Assembly (NCBI GenBank): GCA_029212925.1
Contig: JARGOB010000010.1
Location: 62,001 to 126,000, forward strand
DNA: 64,000 bases
Direction of reading: 5' to 3'
From: Coxiellaceae bacterium
GTDB lineage: Bacteria > Pseudomonadota > Gammaproteobacteria > Coxiellales > Coxiellaceae
Position numbers and translations under genes: made by a program. The notes below the pieces were generated by a model. That model saw only the letters and a list, made by a program, of their open reading frames with translations. It was not told the origin of the DNA and ran no database searches. The first letter of the stretch is position 1. Each line of letters opens with the position of its first letter. Positions 16,358-26,193 of this stretch are shown here, piece after piece.

Positions 16358-17408
16358 CGATTTTTTGCTCAAAAGCAGTGTGCTTACCTTTATTACGACC
16401 CTGTTTTGTCTGTGGTTGTTATATCCGATTGCTTTGCAGGTGGGTTTAACTGATCACCCAGGCGGACGAAAGTTACATGACGGCAAAACCCCCTTAATTG
16501 GCGGCATCGCCATATTCTTTGGCATGTGCTTTGGGCTGCTAACTTTGCATATTTCTCTAAGTGAATATCGCGGTATGCTGGGTGGCGCGGGTTTGTTGTT
16601 GCTGATGGGTATTGCTGATGATTTTAAGGATATCAGCCAAAGCCTGCGTCTAGTTGGCCAATTAATAGCTTCTTTACTGTTGATTGTTTGGGGCGGGCAT
16701 CAGCTGGTTAATTTGGGTTCAATATTTTTTACCAGTGATGTTTTGCTTGGCCTCTGGGCTGTGCCACTGACTATTTTGGTGGTGATCTGTTATATCAACG
16801 CTTTTAATATGATTGATGGTCAGGATGGCTTGGCTGGTGGGGTTGCACTGATACAGCTTGTTACGTTAAGTATTTTTCTCTATCAACAGGGACAAGTGTT
16901 TGCCACACTGGTGCTAGTGATCGTTTCTGTCGCTACCTTTGCTTTTTTATGTCTCAATATGCCATTGCCGTGGCGTAAGTCGGCCAAGGTGTTCATGGGC
17001 GATTCCGGTAGCACGGTGCTAGCGTTTATTATTATTTGGTTTGCACTGCAATTATCGCAATCGGGTGTTCATCACTTTCGGCCTATTGATGCGGTGTGGG
17101 TGATTTCTTATCCATTTTTTGATTGCGTGCAAGTGGTTACTTATCGTCTCATGCAAGGCAAGTCGCCATTGGAGGCAGATCGCGAACATCTGCATCACTT
17201 GATGTTGGAGTTGGGTCTGTCACGCATCGCGATTAATACTTGGATTATGGCCTTGACTATTTCTTTAATCGTGCTTGGTTGGCTGTTCAGCTATTTACAA
17301 CTTTCAAGTGGCGTTGTGTTTATTGTTTGGTTATTATCATTGCTGGTTTACGTGAGCATCTGCAACGTATGGTTAAAAAAGCATGTGGAATTAAATGCTA
17401 GCAGCTAA
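16323..17408 (+). CDS. Undecaprenyl-phosphate N-acetylhexosaminyl-1-phosphate transferase, WecA/MraY family
   Basis: A polytopic membrane enzyme of 361 residues that moves a sugar-1-phosphate from a UDP-sugar onto undecaprenyl phosphate, the first step of a surface-polysaccharide lipid-linked intermediate. Family motifs are all visible: GIADDFKDIS (Mg-binding DD), NAFNMIDGQDGLAGG, FMGDSGS and a HLHHLM loop near the C-terminus. The HLHH loop and length favour WecA (GlcNAc) over MraY. The end overlaps ccmA by 14 nt, an unusual partner for a cytochrome maturation operon. Confidence 0.85.
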   Translation: MALSITVACAMIDFLLKSSVLTFITTLFCLWLLYPIALQVGLTDHPGGRKLHDGKTPLIGGIAIFFGMCFGLLTLHISLSEYRGMLGGAGLLLLMGIADDFKDISQSLRLVGQLIASLLLIVWGGHQLVNLGSIFFTSDVLLGLWAVPLTILVVICYINAFNMIDGQDGLAGGVALIQLVTLSIFLYQQGQVFATLVLVIVSVATFAFLCLNMPLPWRKSAKVFMGDSGSTVLAFIIIWFALQLSQSGVHHFRPIDAVWVISYPFFDCVQVVTYRLMQGKSPLEADREHLHHLMLELGLSRIAINTWIMALTISLIVLGWLFSYLQLSSGVVFIVWLLSLLVYVSICNVWLKKHVELNASS

Positions 17409-17994
17409 GCAGTTAAGTGCTGAAAGGAATCAAAAAAAGTTATTTGAACAACTCAATTTTACACTGAGCGTTGGTGAGTTATGCCATGTCACTGGCGATA
17501 ATGGCTGTGGTAAATCCACGTTGCTGGCTATATTAGCGGGATTAATGTCACCCAGCAGTGGCCAGGTTATTCGTTCCGAAGTTGAACTGTTTTATTTGGG
17601 CCATAAAACGGCGGTTAACCCATCATTGACCGTGCTAGAAAATTTAACTTTAGATCCCATGTTGTCATTAGATCAATCAGCGGCGATGAGGCACCTGCTG
17701 GAATTTAATTTAGCGCCCTTTGCCTATCAACGCGCTGCCGAATTATCACAAGGTCAACAGCAACGCACTGCCTTGGTTCGTTTTAAAGCATCGAATGCTA
17801 AATTGTATCTATTGGATGAACCTTTTACTGCTTGTGATCAACAAGCTGTCTTGTTAACTGAGCAAGTGATGTTGGAAAAAATACAACAAGGCGCGACAAT
17901 TATCTTTACCTCTCATCAAGCATTACAGAGCGCTTTATTATCCGTTAAAAAATTGTACTTGCCTGATTATGCGGTGGTAACGAACCATGCATGA
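17395..17994 (+). CDS. ccmA: Heme exporter ATP-binding protein CcmA
   Basis: ABC ATPase of the CcmABCD complex, which releases holo-CcmE from CcmC in system I cytochrome c maturation. It has 199 residues with Walker A GDNGCGKST (34-42), an LSQGQ signature (117-121) and Walker B LYLLDEP. The gene order ccmA-B-C-D-E-F-G-H-I downstream confirms identity. It overlaps the WecA-type gene upstream (14 nt) and ccmB downstream (8 nt), so translation is probably coupled. Confidence 0.95.
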   Translation: MLAAKQLSAERNQKKLFEQLNFTLSVGELCHVTGDNGCGKSTLLAILAGLMSPSSGQVIRSEVELFYLGHKTAVNPSLTVLENLTLDPMLSLDQSAAMRHLLEFNLAPFAYQRAAELSQGQQQRTALVRFKASNAKLYLLDEPFTACDQQAVLLTEQVMLEKIQQGATIIFTSHQALQSALLSVKKLYLPDYAVVTNHA

Positions 17995-18658
17995 TCTGGC
18001 TAAACTATGGCGGAGAGAATGGTTGCAAGCGGTACGGCATCCAGCTGAATTGTTAAATCCGTTGGTTTTTTTTGCGTTGATTGCTGTATTGTTTCCATTA
18101 AGCACTAATGCACAACCGACAACTTTGCATGCTATGGGTGCGGGTGTGATTTGGGTAGCAGCATTATTGGCTAATTTATTGTCATTTACACGTATCTTTA
18201 ATCGTGATTTATCGGCGGGTTGTTTGCATCACTATGCGTTAAGTAAAACGCCATTAAGTTGGCTGGTGAGTGTTAAGGTGATTATTCATTGGTTATTATT
18301 TGCTGTGCCTTTAATGCTTATTGCTCCAGTTGTAGCGTTTGCTTACGGTTTAACCGTTGGTCAAATTGAAGTTTTATTTTTAGGATTGCTACTGGGCACA
18401 CCGAGCCTGGCTTTATTAGGTGCGATGATGAGCGCATTGACCTTAGGGGTGCGTAATAGCAGTGTATTATTGGCGCTGGTTTTGTTTCCACTGTATATCC
18501 CAATATTAATTTTTGGTGCAGCCAGTGTTGCGGCAGTGAATGAACAATTAACGGTCGTACCACAAATGGCATTGATGCTGGTTATTTTATTGGTCTGTGC
18601 ATTATGTTGTCCCCCAGTAAGTGCTCGCTTGATTCGCATGGTGCTGGAGTATTCATAG
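17987..18658 (+). CDS. ccmB: Heme exporter membrane protein CcmB
   Basis: Membrane partner of CcmA. It has 223 residues and six predicted membrane segments, with the family N-terminus LAKLWRREWLQAVRHPAELLNPLVFF. It overlaps ccmA by 8 nt. A 44-nt gap precedes ccmC. Confidence 0.95.
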   Translation: MHDLAKLWRREWLQAVRHPAELLNPLVFFALIAVLFPLSTNAQPTTLHAMGAGVIWVAALLANLLSFTRIFNRDLSAGCLHHYALSKTPLSWLVSVKVIIHWLLFAVPLMLIAPVVAFAYGLTVGQIEVLFLGLLLGTPSLALLGAMMSALTLGVRNSSVLLALVLFPLYIPILIFGAASVAAVNEQLTVVPQMALMLVILLVCALCCPPVSARLIRMVLEYS

Positions 18659-18702
18659 TCGTCACTATATAATAGCGGCACATAAATTGTGAGGCAGAAG
18701 CA

Positions 18703-19443
18703 ATGTGGACATGGCTGCATAAAGCAGGTTCACCAAAATCAACTTATCGACTTATTAAGCGTTTACAGCCATGGTTTGCGTTGGCTGCTGTGCTGTTGAT
18801 CGCTGACGGCATTTATCAAGGCCTAGCTGTTTCACCGGCTGATTATCAGCAAGGCAATGCCTTTCGTATTATTTATATCCATGTACCGGCGGCGATTTTA
18901 TCGATGATGTGTTATAGCGTGATGGCGGTGGCGGCATTTATTTTTTTGGTATGGAAAATTAAAGTGGCGGATATGGTGGCCAAGGTGAGTGCGCCGTTGG
19001 GTGCATTATTTACCGTGATGACATTAGTGGCGGGTTCGATTTGGGGACGTCCGATGTGGGGGGCGTGGTGGATTTGGGATGCGCGATTAACTTCAGAACT
19101 TATTTTATTGTTTATCTATATAGGTATTATGGCGTTACGTTCCGCGATGCCGGATGCGCAATACGGTGCTAAGGCTAGCTGCAGTTTAATATTAATTGGT
19201 GCTGTGAATTTACCGATCATTCATTATTCAGTTGATTGGTGGCATACCTTGCACCAGGGGGCGACGATATTGAAATGGGGTGCACCTTCAATTGCGCCGA
19301 GTATGTTACACCCTTTGTTGTTATTGATTGCCGGTGGTATTTGTTATTACGCCTGGATGTTGTGTTTATTACTTAAGCATGAATTATTGCAGCGCGAATC
19401 GAGTAAGCAATGGGTTAAGCAATTACTGATAGAGGCGACTTAA
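18703..19443 (+). CDS. ccmC: Heme handling protein CcmC
   Basis: Loads heme covalently onto CcmE. It has 246 residues and six membrane segments. The tryptophan-rich periplasmic heme motif reads WGRPMWGAWWIWDARLTSE, and heme-ligand histidines are present in YIHVPAA and in HYSVDWWHTLHQG. It sits in the ccm operon and its stop codon overlaps the ccmD start (TAATG). Confidence 0.96.
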   Translation: MWTWLHKAGSPKSTYRLIKRLQPWFALAAVLLIADGIYQGLAVSPADYQQGNAFRIIYIHVPAAILSMMCYSVMAVAAFIFLVWKIKVADMVAKVSAPLGALFTVMTLVAGSIWGRPMWGAWWIWDARLTSELILLFIYIGIMALRSAMPDAQYGAKASCSLILIGAVNLPIIHYSVDWWHTLHQGATILKWGAPSIAPSMLHPLLLLIAGGICYYAWMLCLLLKHELLQRESSKQWVKQLLIEAT

Positions 19444-19613
19444 TGGCATTTCATACCTGGCATGCTTTTTTACATATGGGTGGTTATGCTAGTTATGTAT
19501 GGTCAGCTTATGCATTTGTATTGTTGTGTGGCATTGTTTTTTCTGTCGCTGCCCGATGGCGACTAAAGGCATTAATCAAAAAGGTAAAGCATCAGCATGC
19601 GCAGTGCACGTAA
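19443..19613 (+). CDS. ccmD: Heme exporter small protein CcmD
   Basis: A 56-residue protein with one membrane segment (YVWSAYAFVLLCGIVFSVAA) and a basic tail (RWRLKALIKKVKH). It stabilises the CcmC-CcmE complex and helps release holo-CcmE. The N-terminus (MAFHTWHAFLHMGGYASYVW) is typical of CcmD. Its ATG overlaps the ccmC stop, and its 3' end overlaps ccmE by 17 nt. Confidence 0.92.
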   Translation: MAFHTWHAFLHMGGYASYVWSAYAFVLLCGIVFSVAARWRLKALIKKVKHQHAQCT

Positions 19614-20019
19614 GCGAAAAATCATCTGGATTTTTAGTGCGGCCGTGGTGTTGTCGATAGCAACCGCGTTGGTGTTATATGCCTTGCGTCAAAATATCAG
19701 TTTATACATGACACCTGCAGAGGTGATAAAGCGCCACCCTAAATCAACACAACACTTTCGTTTAGGTGGCGTGGTGGTTAAGCATAGCGTAAAGCATCGT
19801 GATGATTCTTTGTATGTGAGTTTTGTGTTAACCGATTTTCAGCAACGATTGCGGGTGAATTATACTGGAATTTTACCGGCATTATTTCGAGAGGGGCAGG
19901 GCATTATTGCTGAAGGGCATTTAGATAGTAACGGTGTTTTTGTGGCGAATACAGTGTTGGCGAAGCATGATGCGGATTATCATCCGCCGAATATTCCTAC
20001 GGAGAAGATGGTGGCATGA
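19597..20019 (+). CDS. ccmE: Periplasmic heme chaperone CcmE
   Basis: Carries heme from CcmC to CcmF. It has 140 residues: an N-terminal membrane anchor (about 9-30) and an OB-fold domain. The covalent heme histidine is H124 and the following tyrosine Y128, in the context LAKHDADYHPP. Overlaps both neighbours. Confidence 0.95.
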   Translation: MRSARKRKIIWIFSAAVVLSIATALVLYALRQNISLYMTPAEVIKRHPKSTQHFRLGGVVVKHSVKHRDDSLYVSFVLTDFQQRLRVNYTGILPALFREGQGIIAEGHLDSNGVFVANTVLAKHDADYHPPNIPTEKMVA

Positions 20020-21986
20020 TTGCTGAGATTGGTCATTTTTGTTTGATATTAGCGTTATGCATTGCGTTTGTTCAAGGCGTATTACCCATGGTGGGTGCGC
20101 GCAACGGTAATATAGCGTTTATGCGCGTAGGGCGTTATGCGGCCTTTGCGCAAGTTTTACTGATTGCGATAAGCTTCTTTAGTTTAATGTTTTGTTTTGC
20201 AATAAATGATTTTTCTGTTAGCTATGTGGCACAAAACTCTAACCGATCATTACCGTTGATTTACCGCCTGTGTGCGGTATGGGGTGCACATGAAGGTTCG
20301 ATGTTGTTATGGGTGTTTATATTATCCTTATGGATGGCGGCGGTAAGTTTATTCAGTAAACGTCTTCCGTTAGAGATGCTAGCGCGTACTCTGGCCGTGT
20401 TGTCATGGATTGCGATTGGCTTTTATTTGTTTTTATTAATCACCTCTAATCCATTCGCGCGCTTGTTGCCAAACTTCCCCGTTAATGGACAGGATCTTAA
20501 TCCGATCTTACAAGACCCAGGGATGGTGATTCACCCACCGATGTTGTACATGGGATATGTTGGTTTTTCAGTGGTGTTTGCATTTTCAATTGCTGCCTTA
20601 ATTAGTAAGCGTCTCGATGCAGTATGGGCGCGTTGGACGCGCCCTTGGACTACCATTGCTTGGTGTTTTCTGACCTATGGTATTGTACTTGGCAGTTGGT
20701 GGGCTTATCGTGAGTTAGGTTGGGGCGGTTGGTGGTTTTGGGATCCAGTGGAAAATGCTTCATTATTGCCGTGGTTAGTTGGCACAGCGTTATTGCATTC
20801 ATTGTCGGCAACCGAAAAACGCGGTGTATTTAAAGCATGGACGGTGTTATTAGCAGTGTGTGCTTTTAGTCTGAGCTTATTAGGGACGTTCTTAGTCCGA
20901 TCTGGCATACTGATTTCAGTGCACGCCTTTGCCCTAGATCCTAAACGTGGCCAGTTTATGTTGATGTTTTTATTTATTGTTATTGGCGCTTCGTTGTTGC
21001 TTTATGCGATTCGATCACGACGGTTGATTAGTCATAGTGGGTTTAGTGCGTATTCACGCGAGATGATGATCCTGCTGAATAACACTTTCTTAGCGGTAGC
21101 AATGCTTACTGTATTATTAGGCACAATATACCCGCTTATCATTCAGGCAGTTTCTGGCAATAAAATATCAGTTGGGGCGCCTTATTTTAATTTGATTTTT
21201 ATTCCACTGATGGTGCCATTTTTATTTTTAATGGGGATAGGTCCTTATTTTAAATGGCAGCATACATCGATGTTTGGTTTGATGTATCGCATGATGATAG
21301 GTGTGATTATTGCGTTGGCGCTAGCGATTAGCTTGCCGATAATATGTGGTTTCAGCTTTAATCCTTGGGCTATATTAGGTTTGGGCTTGGCGTTTTGGAT
21401 ACTCATCCAAACATTAAATCAATGGATACAATTCAGCCGCAGTAAATTAATTATTTTTAAACGCTTAACGCGCAGTCAATGGGCGATGGTGTTGGCGCAT
21501 TGTGGTATCGCTGTGACGTTGATTGGTATTACGATGGTGACGCAATTTGAACAACAGTTGAATCTTAGTATGGCTCCAAATAGTCATGCGCAATTAGCCG
21601 GCTATGATTTCGAATTTAAAAACGTGTCATCACTAAGCGGGCCAAATTATAGTGGCGCACGAGCAACTTTTATAGTGCGCAGTGAAGGGCGTGTCTATAC
21701 CGTTATGCATCCGGAGCAGCGCGTTTTTAATGTCGAGCAAATAGCGGTGGCAAAAACTGCGATTAATACCAAGCCATGGCGAGACTTATATATCGCATTA
21801 GGTTCACCATTAAATGGTGAAGCGTGGGCGGTGAGGATTTATTATAAACCGTTTATCCGTTGGATTTGGGCGGGGGGATTATTGATGGTATTAGGGGGCT
21901 TGATGGCAGTGTTTGATCGGCGTTATCGAGTTAAGGTTAGAAAAAAAAATGAGGTATTAGATGGCGAGTGTATTAAAGCGATTTAA
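20016..21986 (+). CDS. ccmF: Cytochrome c heme lyase subunit CcmF
   Basis: Large membrane protein (656 residues) that, with CcmH and CcmI, attaches heme to apocytochromes. The tryptophan-rich motif is WGGWWFWDPVENASLLPWL, and conserved histidine contexts such as WGAHEGSMLLWVF and DPGMVIHPP are present. It overlaps ccmE by 4 nt and ccmG by 26 nt. Confidence 0.96.
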   Translation: MIAEIGHFCLILALCIAFVQGVLPMVGARNGNIAFMRVGRYAAFAQVLLIAISFFSLMFCFAINDFSVSYVAQNSNRSLPLIYRLCAVWGAHEGSMLLWVFILSLWMAAVSLFSKRLPLEMLARTLAVLSWIAIGFYLFLLITSNPFARLLPNFPVNGQDLNPILQDPGMVIHPPMLYMGYVGFSVVFAFSIAALISKRLDAVWARWTRPWTTIAWCFLTYGIVLGSWWAYRELGWGGWWFWDPVENASLLPWLVGTALLHSLSATEKRGVFKAWTVLLAVCAFSLSLLGTFLVRSGILISVHAFALDPKRGQFMLMFLFIVIGASLLLYAIRSRRLISHSGFSAYSREMMILLNNTFLAVAMLTVLLGTIYPLIIQAVSGNKISVGAPYFNLIFIPLMVPFLFLMGIGPYFKWQHTSMFGLMYRMMIGVIIALALAISLPIICGFSFNPWAILGLGLAFWILIQTLNQWIQFSRSKLIIFKRLTRSQWAMVLAHCGIAVTLIGITMVTQFEQQLNLSMAPNSHAQLAGYDFEFKNVSSLSGPNYSGARATFIVRSEGRVYTVMHPEQRVFNVEQIAVAKTAINTKPWRDLYIALGSPLNGEAWAVRIYYKPFIRWIWAGGLLMVLGGLMAVFDRRYRVKVRKKNEVLDGECIKAI

Positions 21987-22512
21987 AAGCTTTGTGCCTT
22001 TAGTTGTTTTTCTGATTTTAATGGATTTTCTGGTTTGGGGTTTGCATCATGACCCCCATAAGCTGCCATCACTTTTAATTGGTAAGATTGTTCCAGCGTT
22101 TAATAAACCTTCTTTAGCAGATTCCAGTGCAATGCTCACTGAACATGTATTTAAAGGGCATTATACGTTATTGAATGTGTTTGCGACGTGGTGCGTGACT
22201 TGTCATGCGGAGCATCCTGTATTAGTGGATATAGCTAACAGTAAAAAAATTCGTTTGGTGGGGTTAAATTATAAAGACAAACGTGAAAGAGGTTTAAGAT
22301 GGCTGCGTAATGCTGGTGATCCGTTTAGTCAAATTATTTTTGATAAGAACGGCTCGTTAGCCGTGGATTTAGGTGTGTATGGCACACCGGAAAGTTTTAT
22401 TATTAATCCGAAGGGAATAATTGTTTATAAGCATGTCGGTGCGATTAGTCAGGATGTATGGTCTTCTGAAATATTACCTGAAATTAATATGCTAGAAGGT
22501 AAGGGCTTATGA
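21961..22512 (+). CDS. ccmG: Thiol:disulfide interchange protein CcmG/DsbE
   Basis: Periplasmic, membrane-anchored thioredoxin-like protein that keeps the apocytochrome CXXCH thiols reduced. It has 183 residues with an N-terminal anchor (10-27) and the active site WCVTC (C78, C81). The conserved GVYGTPESFII with its cis-proline segment follows. Part of the ccm operon. Confidence 0.95.
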   Translation: MASVLKRFKSFVPLVVFLILMDFLVWGLHHDPHKLPSLLIGKIVPAFNKPSLADSSAMLTEHVFKGHYTLLNVFATWCVTCHAEHPVLVDIANSKKIRLVGLNYKDKRERGLRWLRNAGDPFSQIIFDKNGSLAVDLGVYGTPESFIINPKGIIVYKHVGAISQDVWSSEILPEINMLEGKGL

Positions 22513-22901
22513 AAAAATCATTGCTGACTGTAATAATATGCTTATTTAGCCTCTTTAGTTTTGCCTTGGCCGCGGACCGCTACCCACTGGCCACCGAGAT
22601 CCAAAAAAAACAGTTTTTGCAATTGACGCAGCAGTTGCGTTGTTTGGTTTGTCAGAATGAATCATTGGATGCATCGAATGCGCCGTTGGCGAATGATTTA
22701 AAGCGCGATGTGTATGAAATGGTGAGGCAAGGTAAGACCTCGGTGGCTATTAAACAGTATATGGTGGGTCGATACGGTGATTTTGTTTTATTTAAGCCTA
22801 AAATGTCAGGTAATACATTAATTATATGGTTAATCCCTATGATATTATTGGTGTTTGGTCTTGTTAGTGTTGTTGTTTACGTAAAACAACGAGGTAAATA
22901 A
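22509..22901 (+). CDS. ccmH: Cytochrome c maturation protein CcmH
   Basis: Periplasmic thiol oxidoreductase working with CcmG and CcmF. It has 130 residues: signal peptide (1-21), the LRCLVCQNESL motif (C45, C48), and a C-terminal membrane anchor (NTLIIWLIPMILLVFGLVSV). The TPR domain found fused to E. coli CcmH is encoded separately by the next gene. Confidence 0.95.
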   Translation: MKKSLLTVIICLFSLFSFALAADRYPLATEIQKKQFLQLTQQLRCLVCQNESLDASNAPLANDLKRDVYEMVRQGKTSVAIKQYMVGRYGDFVLFKPKMSGNTLIIWLIPMILLVFGLVSVVVYVKQRGK

Positions 22902-22904
22902 AGA

Positions 22905-23651
22905 ATGACAGTAGTGTTTTGGTTGATTGTTACGGGGATTGCTTTATTAGCGATGTTATTAGTGTGTTGGCCGTTATTGCATCGTTACGATGTTAGTTCA
23001 TTATCGCAACGCGGTTTAGTTGATCGCGTTATCGTTTACAGTGATGTGCGATCACCGTGGTTATTTGTGGCGATTTTTATTTTGGTACCAGCCACTGCGT
23101 TGTGTTTATATTTATATTGGGGTAATAGTCAGCATCTAATAAGTTATTGGGCGAAGCAAAAACAAGCGGCTATTGTGCAAGCAGAATTAAAAAAAATAAA
23201 AGATCCGCAAGCTGTTGTTACGCGCTTGGAAGAAGTAGTGCATGCACAACCGAATCGCCCGAAGGGTTGGTACCTATTAGGCAAGCTGTATTTAGTTAAT
23301 AAGCAATATGATAAAGCGACGGAGGCTTTTGGTCATGCGCATGATCTACTGCCTGCAAATATTGATGATACGATGGGGTATTTAAATGCAGCATTCTTTA
23401 ATCAACATAACAAGCTTAACAATAAGCAAGTAAAGTTGCTGCATGATTTAATTCAAAAACACCCTAAACAGCTAGCAGCAACTAATTTATTAGCGGTTGA
23501 TGCCTACAATAAAAAGCACTATCGCTTAGCGATTACATTATGGGAATCGTTACTGCAGCATTGTCCTGCTGCCAGCAAAGATGCCAAGCTGTTATTAGCC
23601 ATGATCGCTGATGCGCAAAAACATGAGCTGAACCCTGGCGTTAACTTATAA
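22905..23651 (+). CDS. ccmI: Cytochrome c biogenesis TPR protein CcmI
   Basis: A 248-residue protein that presents apocytochrome c to the CcmF/CcmH lyase. Two membrane segments (about 3-24 and 50-70) are followed by TPR repeats (GWYLLGKLYLVNKQYDKATE). It is short for CcmI, with few TPRs. It is the last gene of the operon; 144 nt without obvious signals follow. Confidence 0.85.
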   Translation: MTVVFWLIVTGIALLAMLLVCWPLLHRYDVSSLSQRGLVDRVIVYSDVRSPWLFVAIFILVPATALCLYLYWGNSQHLISYWAKQKQAAIVQAELKKIKDPQAVVTRLEEVVHAQPNRPKGWYLLGKLYLVNKQYDKATEAFGHAHDLLPANIDDTMGYLNAAFFNQHNKLNNKQVKLLHDLIQKHPKQLAATNLLAVDAYNKKHYRLAITLWESLLQHCPAASKDAKLLLAMIADAQKHELNPGVNL

Positions 23652-23795
23652 CTAACTGATTGCTATATGGTAATTTAAAATAACGGTTTCTCCATTCTTT
23701 TATCAGTATATATACTGCGCGTAAAGCGTAGGCGTATTGAACCCCTGCAGGAACTGCTATAAGATAAAATTTCTACTTATTTATCAAGGCTTGGC

Positions 23796-24998
23796 ATGGA
23801 AGCTACAGAAAAAACTCATTTGCGTCATTTAATGCCACTGTATCTAGTGATCTTTTTTGGTTTCGTTGGTTATAGCTTGATGTTGACCATATTTACGCCG
23901 ATGTTAATTCATAGCACCGTGCCGCATAAAACTATCATGCTGGGTATTTTATTGTCAGTGTATCCGTTTGGCCAGTTCTTGGGTTCACCAGTGATTGGCG
24001 CACTATCAGACATACACGGTCGTAAAACGGTTTTGCTCTATAGCTTATTGGCCTCAGCGATTATGTATGGCGCCATTGCGCTAAGTTTGACCTATCACAG
24101 TTTGTGGTGGTTAGGTATCACCAGTTTTATTGCCGGTTTATTTGAATCCAATATCGCGATTGCCTTAAGTGCGATAGCGGATATCGCGACAGGGCCTGAA
24201 CGCACGAAGCTATTTGGTTATATTAATCTGGCGGCCAGTTCAGCTTATGTTATTGGCCCTTTACTGGGTGGTAAACTGGCTGACCCTTCGATAGTGCATT
24301 GGTTTGATAACTCGGTACCGTTTTGGATAACAGGATTATTATTGTTGTGTGTCATGATCTATACGCAATCTCACTTTTTAGAAACCACTCAACCGAATGC
24401 AGATGAAAAGCCTCATTGGTTAGCCGCTTTCACTAACTTAGCTAATGTGTTTAAGCCATCGGGTATACGTCGAATTTATTTAGTCAATTTTTTATTATTC
24501 TTAGCGATCTTTGGGTTTTTCCGTTGTTATCCGATGTATATCGTTGATGAGTTTAATTTAACCGTTAATCAAGAGTCGAATTATATTGCATGGGTAGCTG
24601 TGCCGATACTATTAACTAATTTATTTTTAACCGGTTGGCTCGCAAAAAAAGTAGCTATCAAGCCAGTGTTAATATTTTCAGGGTTATTGTTAACCGTTAT
24701 GATGGTTGTTGTGGTGATACCTAACAACCCAAGCTGGTTATGGTTAACATTATTTTTAGCAGGCTTTGCGGTGGCGCTATGTATGCCAAATGCTTCTTCA
24801 TTTTTATCGCATCATGTGTCAGCGGACCAGCAAGGCAGTGTGATGGGAAATAATCAAGCGGTACAGGTGGCTTCCGAGTCTGTGTCAGGGTTATTTGGCG
24901 GCCTTGTCGCAGCCATTATCATTCCATTACCGCTAATAGTATTAGCCGTGTGTGCTTTGCTGGGGGTCGTTATTTTGCTAACCATAAAGGAAAAATAA
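23796..24998 (+). CDS. MFS transporter (drug/metabolite type)
   Basis: A 400-residue major facilitator with 12 predicted membrane segments. The loop 2-3 motif is GALSDIHGRKTVLLYS, as in TetA-type 12-TM drug exporters. The N-terminal part aligns in style with Legionella and Coxiella multidrug MFS proteins, but the substrate cannot be told. AAGG lies about 9 nt before the ATG. A second MFS gene follows after 49 nt. Confidence 0.85.
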   Translation: MEATEKTHLRHLMPLYLVIFFGFVGYSLMLTIFTPMLIHSTVPHKTIMLGILLSVYPFGQFLGSPVIGALSDIHGRKTVLLYSLLASAIMYGAIALSLTYHSLWWLGITSFIAGLFESNIAIALSAIADIATGPERTKLFGYINLAASSAYVIGPLLGGKLADPSIVHWFDNSVPFWITGLLLLCVMIYTQSHFLETTQPNADEKPHWLAAFTNLANVFKPSGIRRIYLVNFLLFLAIFGFFRCYPMYIVDEFNLTVNQESNYIAWVAVPILLTNLFLTGWLAKKVAIKPVLIFSGLLLTVMMVVVVIPNNPSWLWLTLFLAGFAVALCMPNASSFLSHHVSADQQGSVMGNNQAVQVASESVSGLFGGLVAAIIIPLPLIVLAVCALLGVVILLTIKEK

Positions 24999-25047
24999 TA
25001 TCAACATCCCTAAGAATGCCAAGCGTTGGATCATTATTAATATATTA

Positions 25048-26187
25048 ATGATGGCACCTTTGTGTCAGGGCTCCAGTGATATCTACACGCCTGCATTGCC
25101 AGAAATTTCTCGCTATTTTGGTTTGAACCATACCTGGTCGCAATTAACGATAATCTTTTACCTGTTCAGCTATGCTATCGGCCAACTCGTGTGGGGCTAT
25201 TTTAGTGATCGTTATGGTCGAAAGCCGGCGTTATTGTATGGCATGGGAATAGGGGCCGTCGGCTTTCTCATTTCACCGTTATCACACTCGATGGGTTTGT
25301 TATTATTTTCACGCATTGTTCAAGGGGTTGGTTTGGGCGCAATCGGCGTTAACTATAAAGCCATTATTGTGGATAGCTTTAAAAAAGACGAGGTTTATAA
25401 GGCTTCATCCATGGCTAATAGCGCGTGGGGGTTGGGGCCCATTTTAGCGCCATTTATTGGTGGCTATTTAACCGCATGGATGGGATGGAAGGCTAATTTT
25501 TGGTTTTTGCTGATTTATATCGTTTTAAACATTGTGATATTGGCGTTGACCCTGCAAGAAACACTACCCAAACCGATCAAAACACCGTTTAAACAAGTGC
25601 TGCAAGTATATCGTTCGCACTTGACCTCATTGGCTATGTGGTCGGGTATTGTGGTGTTAACGGTTATATATGTACAAATGCTAGCGTTTAATTTATTAGC
25701 CCCCTTTTTAATTATTCGAGAATTGCACTATTCAGTCATTCATTACGGTCATATCGCTTTGGCTATGGGAGTGGCTTTTATTTTAGGTTCGATAGTTAAC
25801 AAGCAATGTTTGCAGTATATCAAGCCACATTTTTTATGTTATTACCCCATAGCACTTGCGATTCTCGCGTCGATTGCCATGGTGATTACGCATTGTGTTA
25901 TGCCGCTTAATTTATGGGGGGTATTGATTCCGAGTTTGGTGATTAATTTTACCGTAGGTTTGATTTTTCCTAATACCGTTATTCGAACGCAGTATTTATT
26001 TAAAGAAAATGTGGGATTGACGACCTCAACCATCGGCGTGATCATGTTGTTGCTAACTACTGTTTGTACGTTACTCATTAGTTTTTCGCCAGCCACTTCG
26101 ATGTTACCTTTAGCGCTGTGGGATTTAGCAATGGCGGTGGTTAGCTTGGTTGCTTATTATATTTTGCATCACCACAGTTCAGATTAG
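25048..26187 (+). CDS. MFS transporter, Bcr/CflA family, with an unclear start
   Basis: A 379-residue drug exporter: SDIYTPALPEIS is the Bcr/CflA hallmark, followed by GYFSDRYGRKPALLYG. The first ATG (25048) leaves a truncated first membrane helix. The same frame stays open upstream to 24988, and the residues encoded there (NIPKNAKRWIIINIL) fit the usual N-terminus. AAAGGA lies at 24986-24991, 8 nt before an ATC codon at 25000, but no ATG, GTG or TTG exists in that stretch. Either a non-standard start is used or the start codon has been lost. Confidence 0.8.
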   Translation: MMAPLCQGSSDIYTPALPEISRYFGLNHTWSQLTIIFYLFSYAIGQLVWGYFSDRYGRKPALLYGMGIGAVGFLISPLSHSMGLLLFSRIVQGVGLGAIGVNYKAIIVDSFKKDEVYKASSMANSAWGLGPILAPFIGGYLTAWMGWKANFWFLLIYIVLNIVILALTLQETLPKPIKTPFKQVLQVYRSHLTSLAMWSGIVVLTVIYVQMLAFNLLAPFLIIRELHYSVIHYGHIALAMGVAFILGSIVNKQCLQYIKPHFLCYYPIALAILASIAMVITHCVMPLNLWGVLIPSLVINFTVGLIFPNTVIRTQYLFKENVGLTTSTIGVIMLLLTTVCTLLISFSPATSMLPLALWDLAMAVVSLVAYYILHHHSSD

Positions 26188-26193
26188 TCCTGA

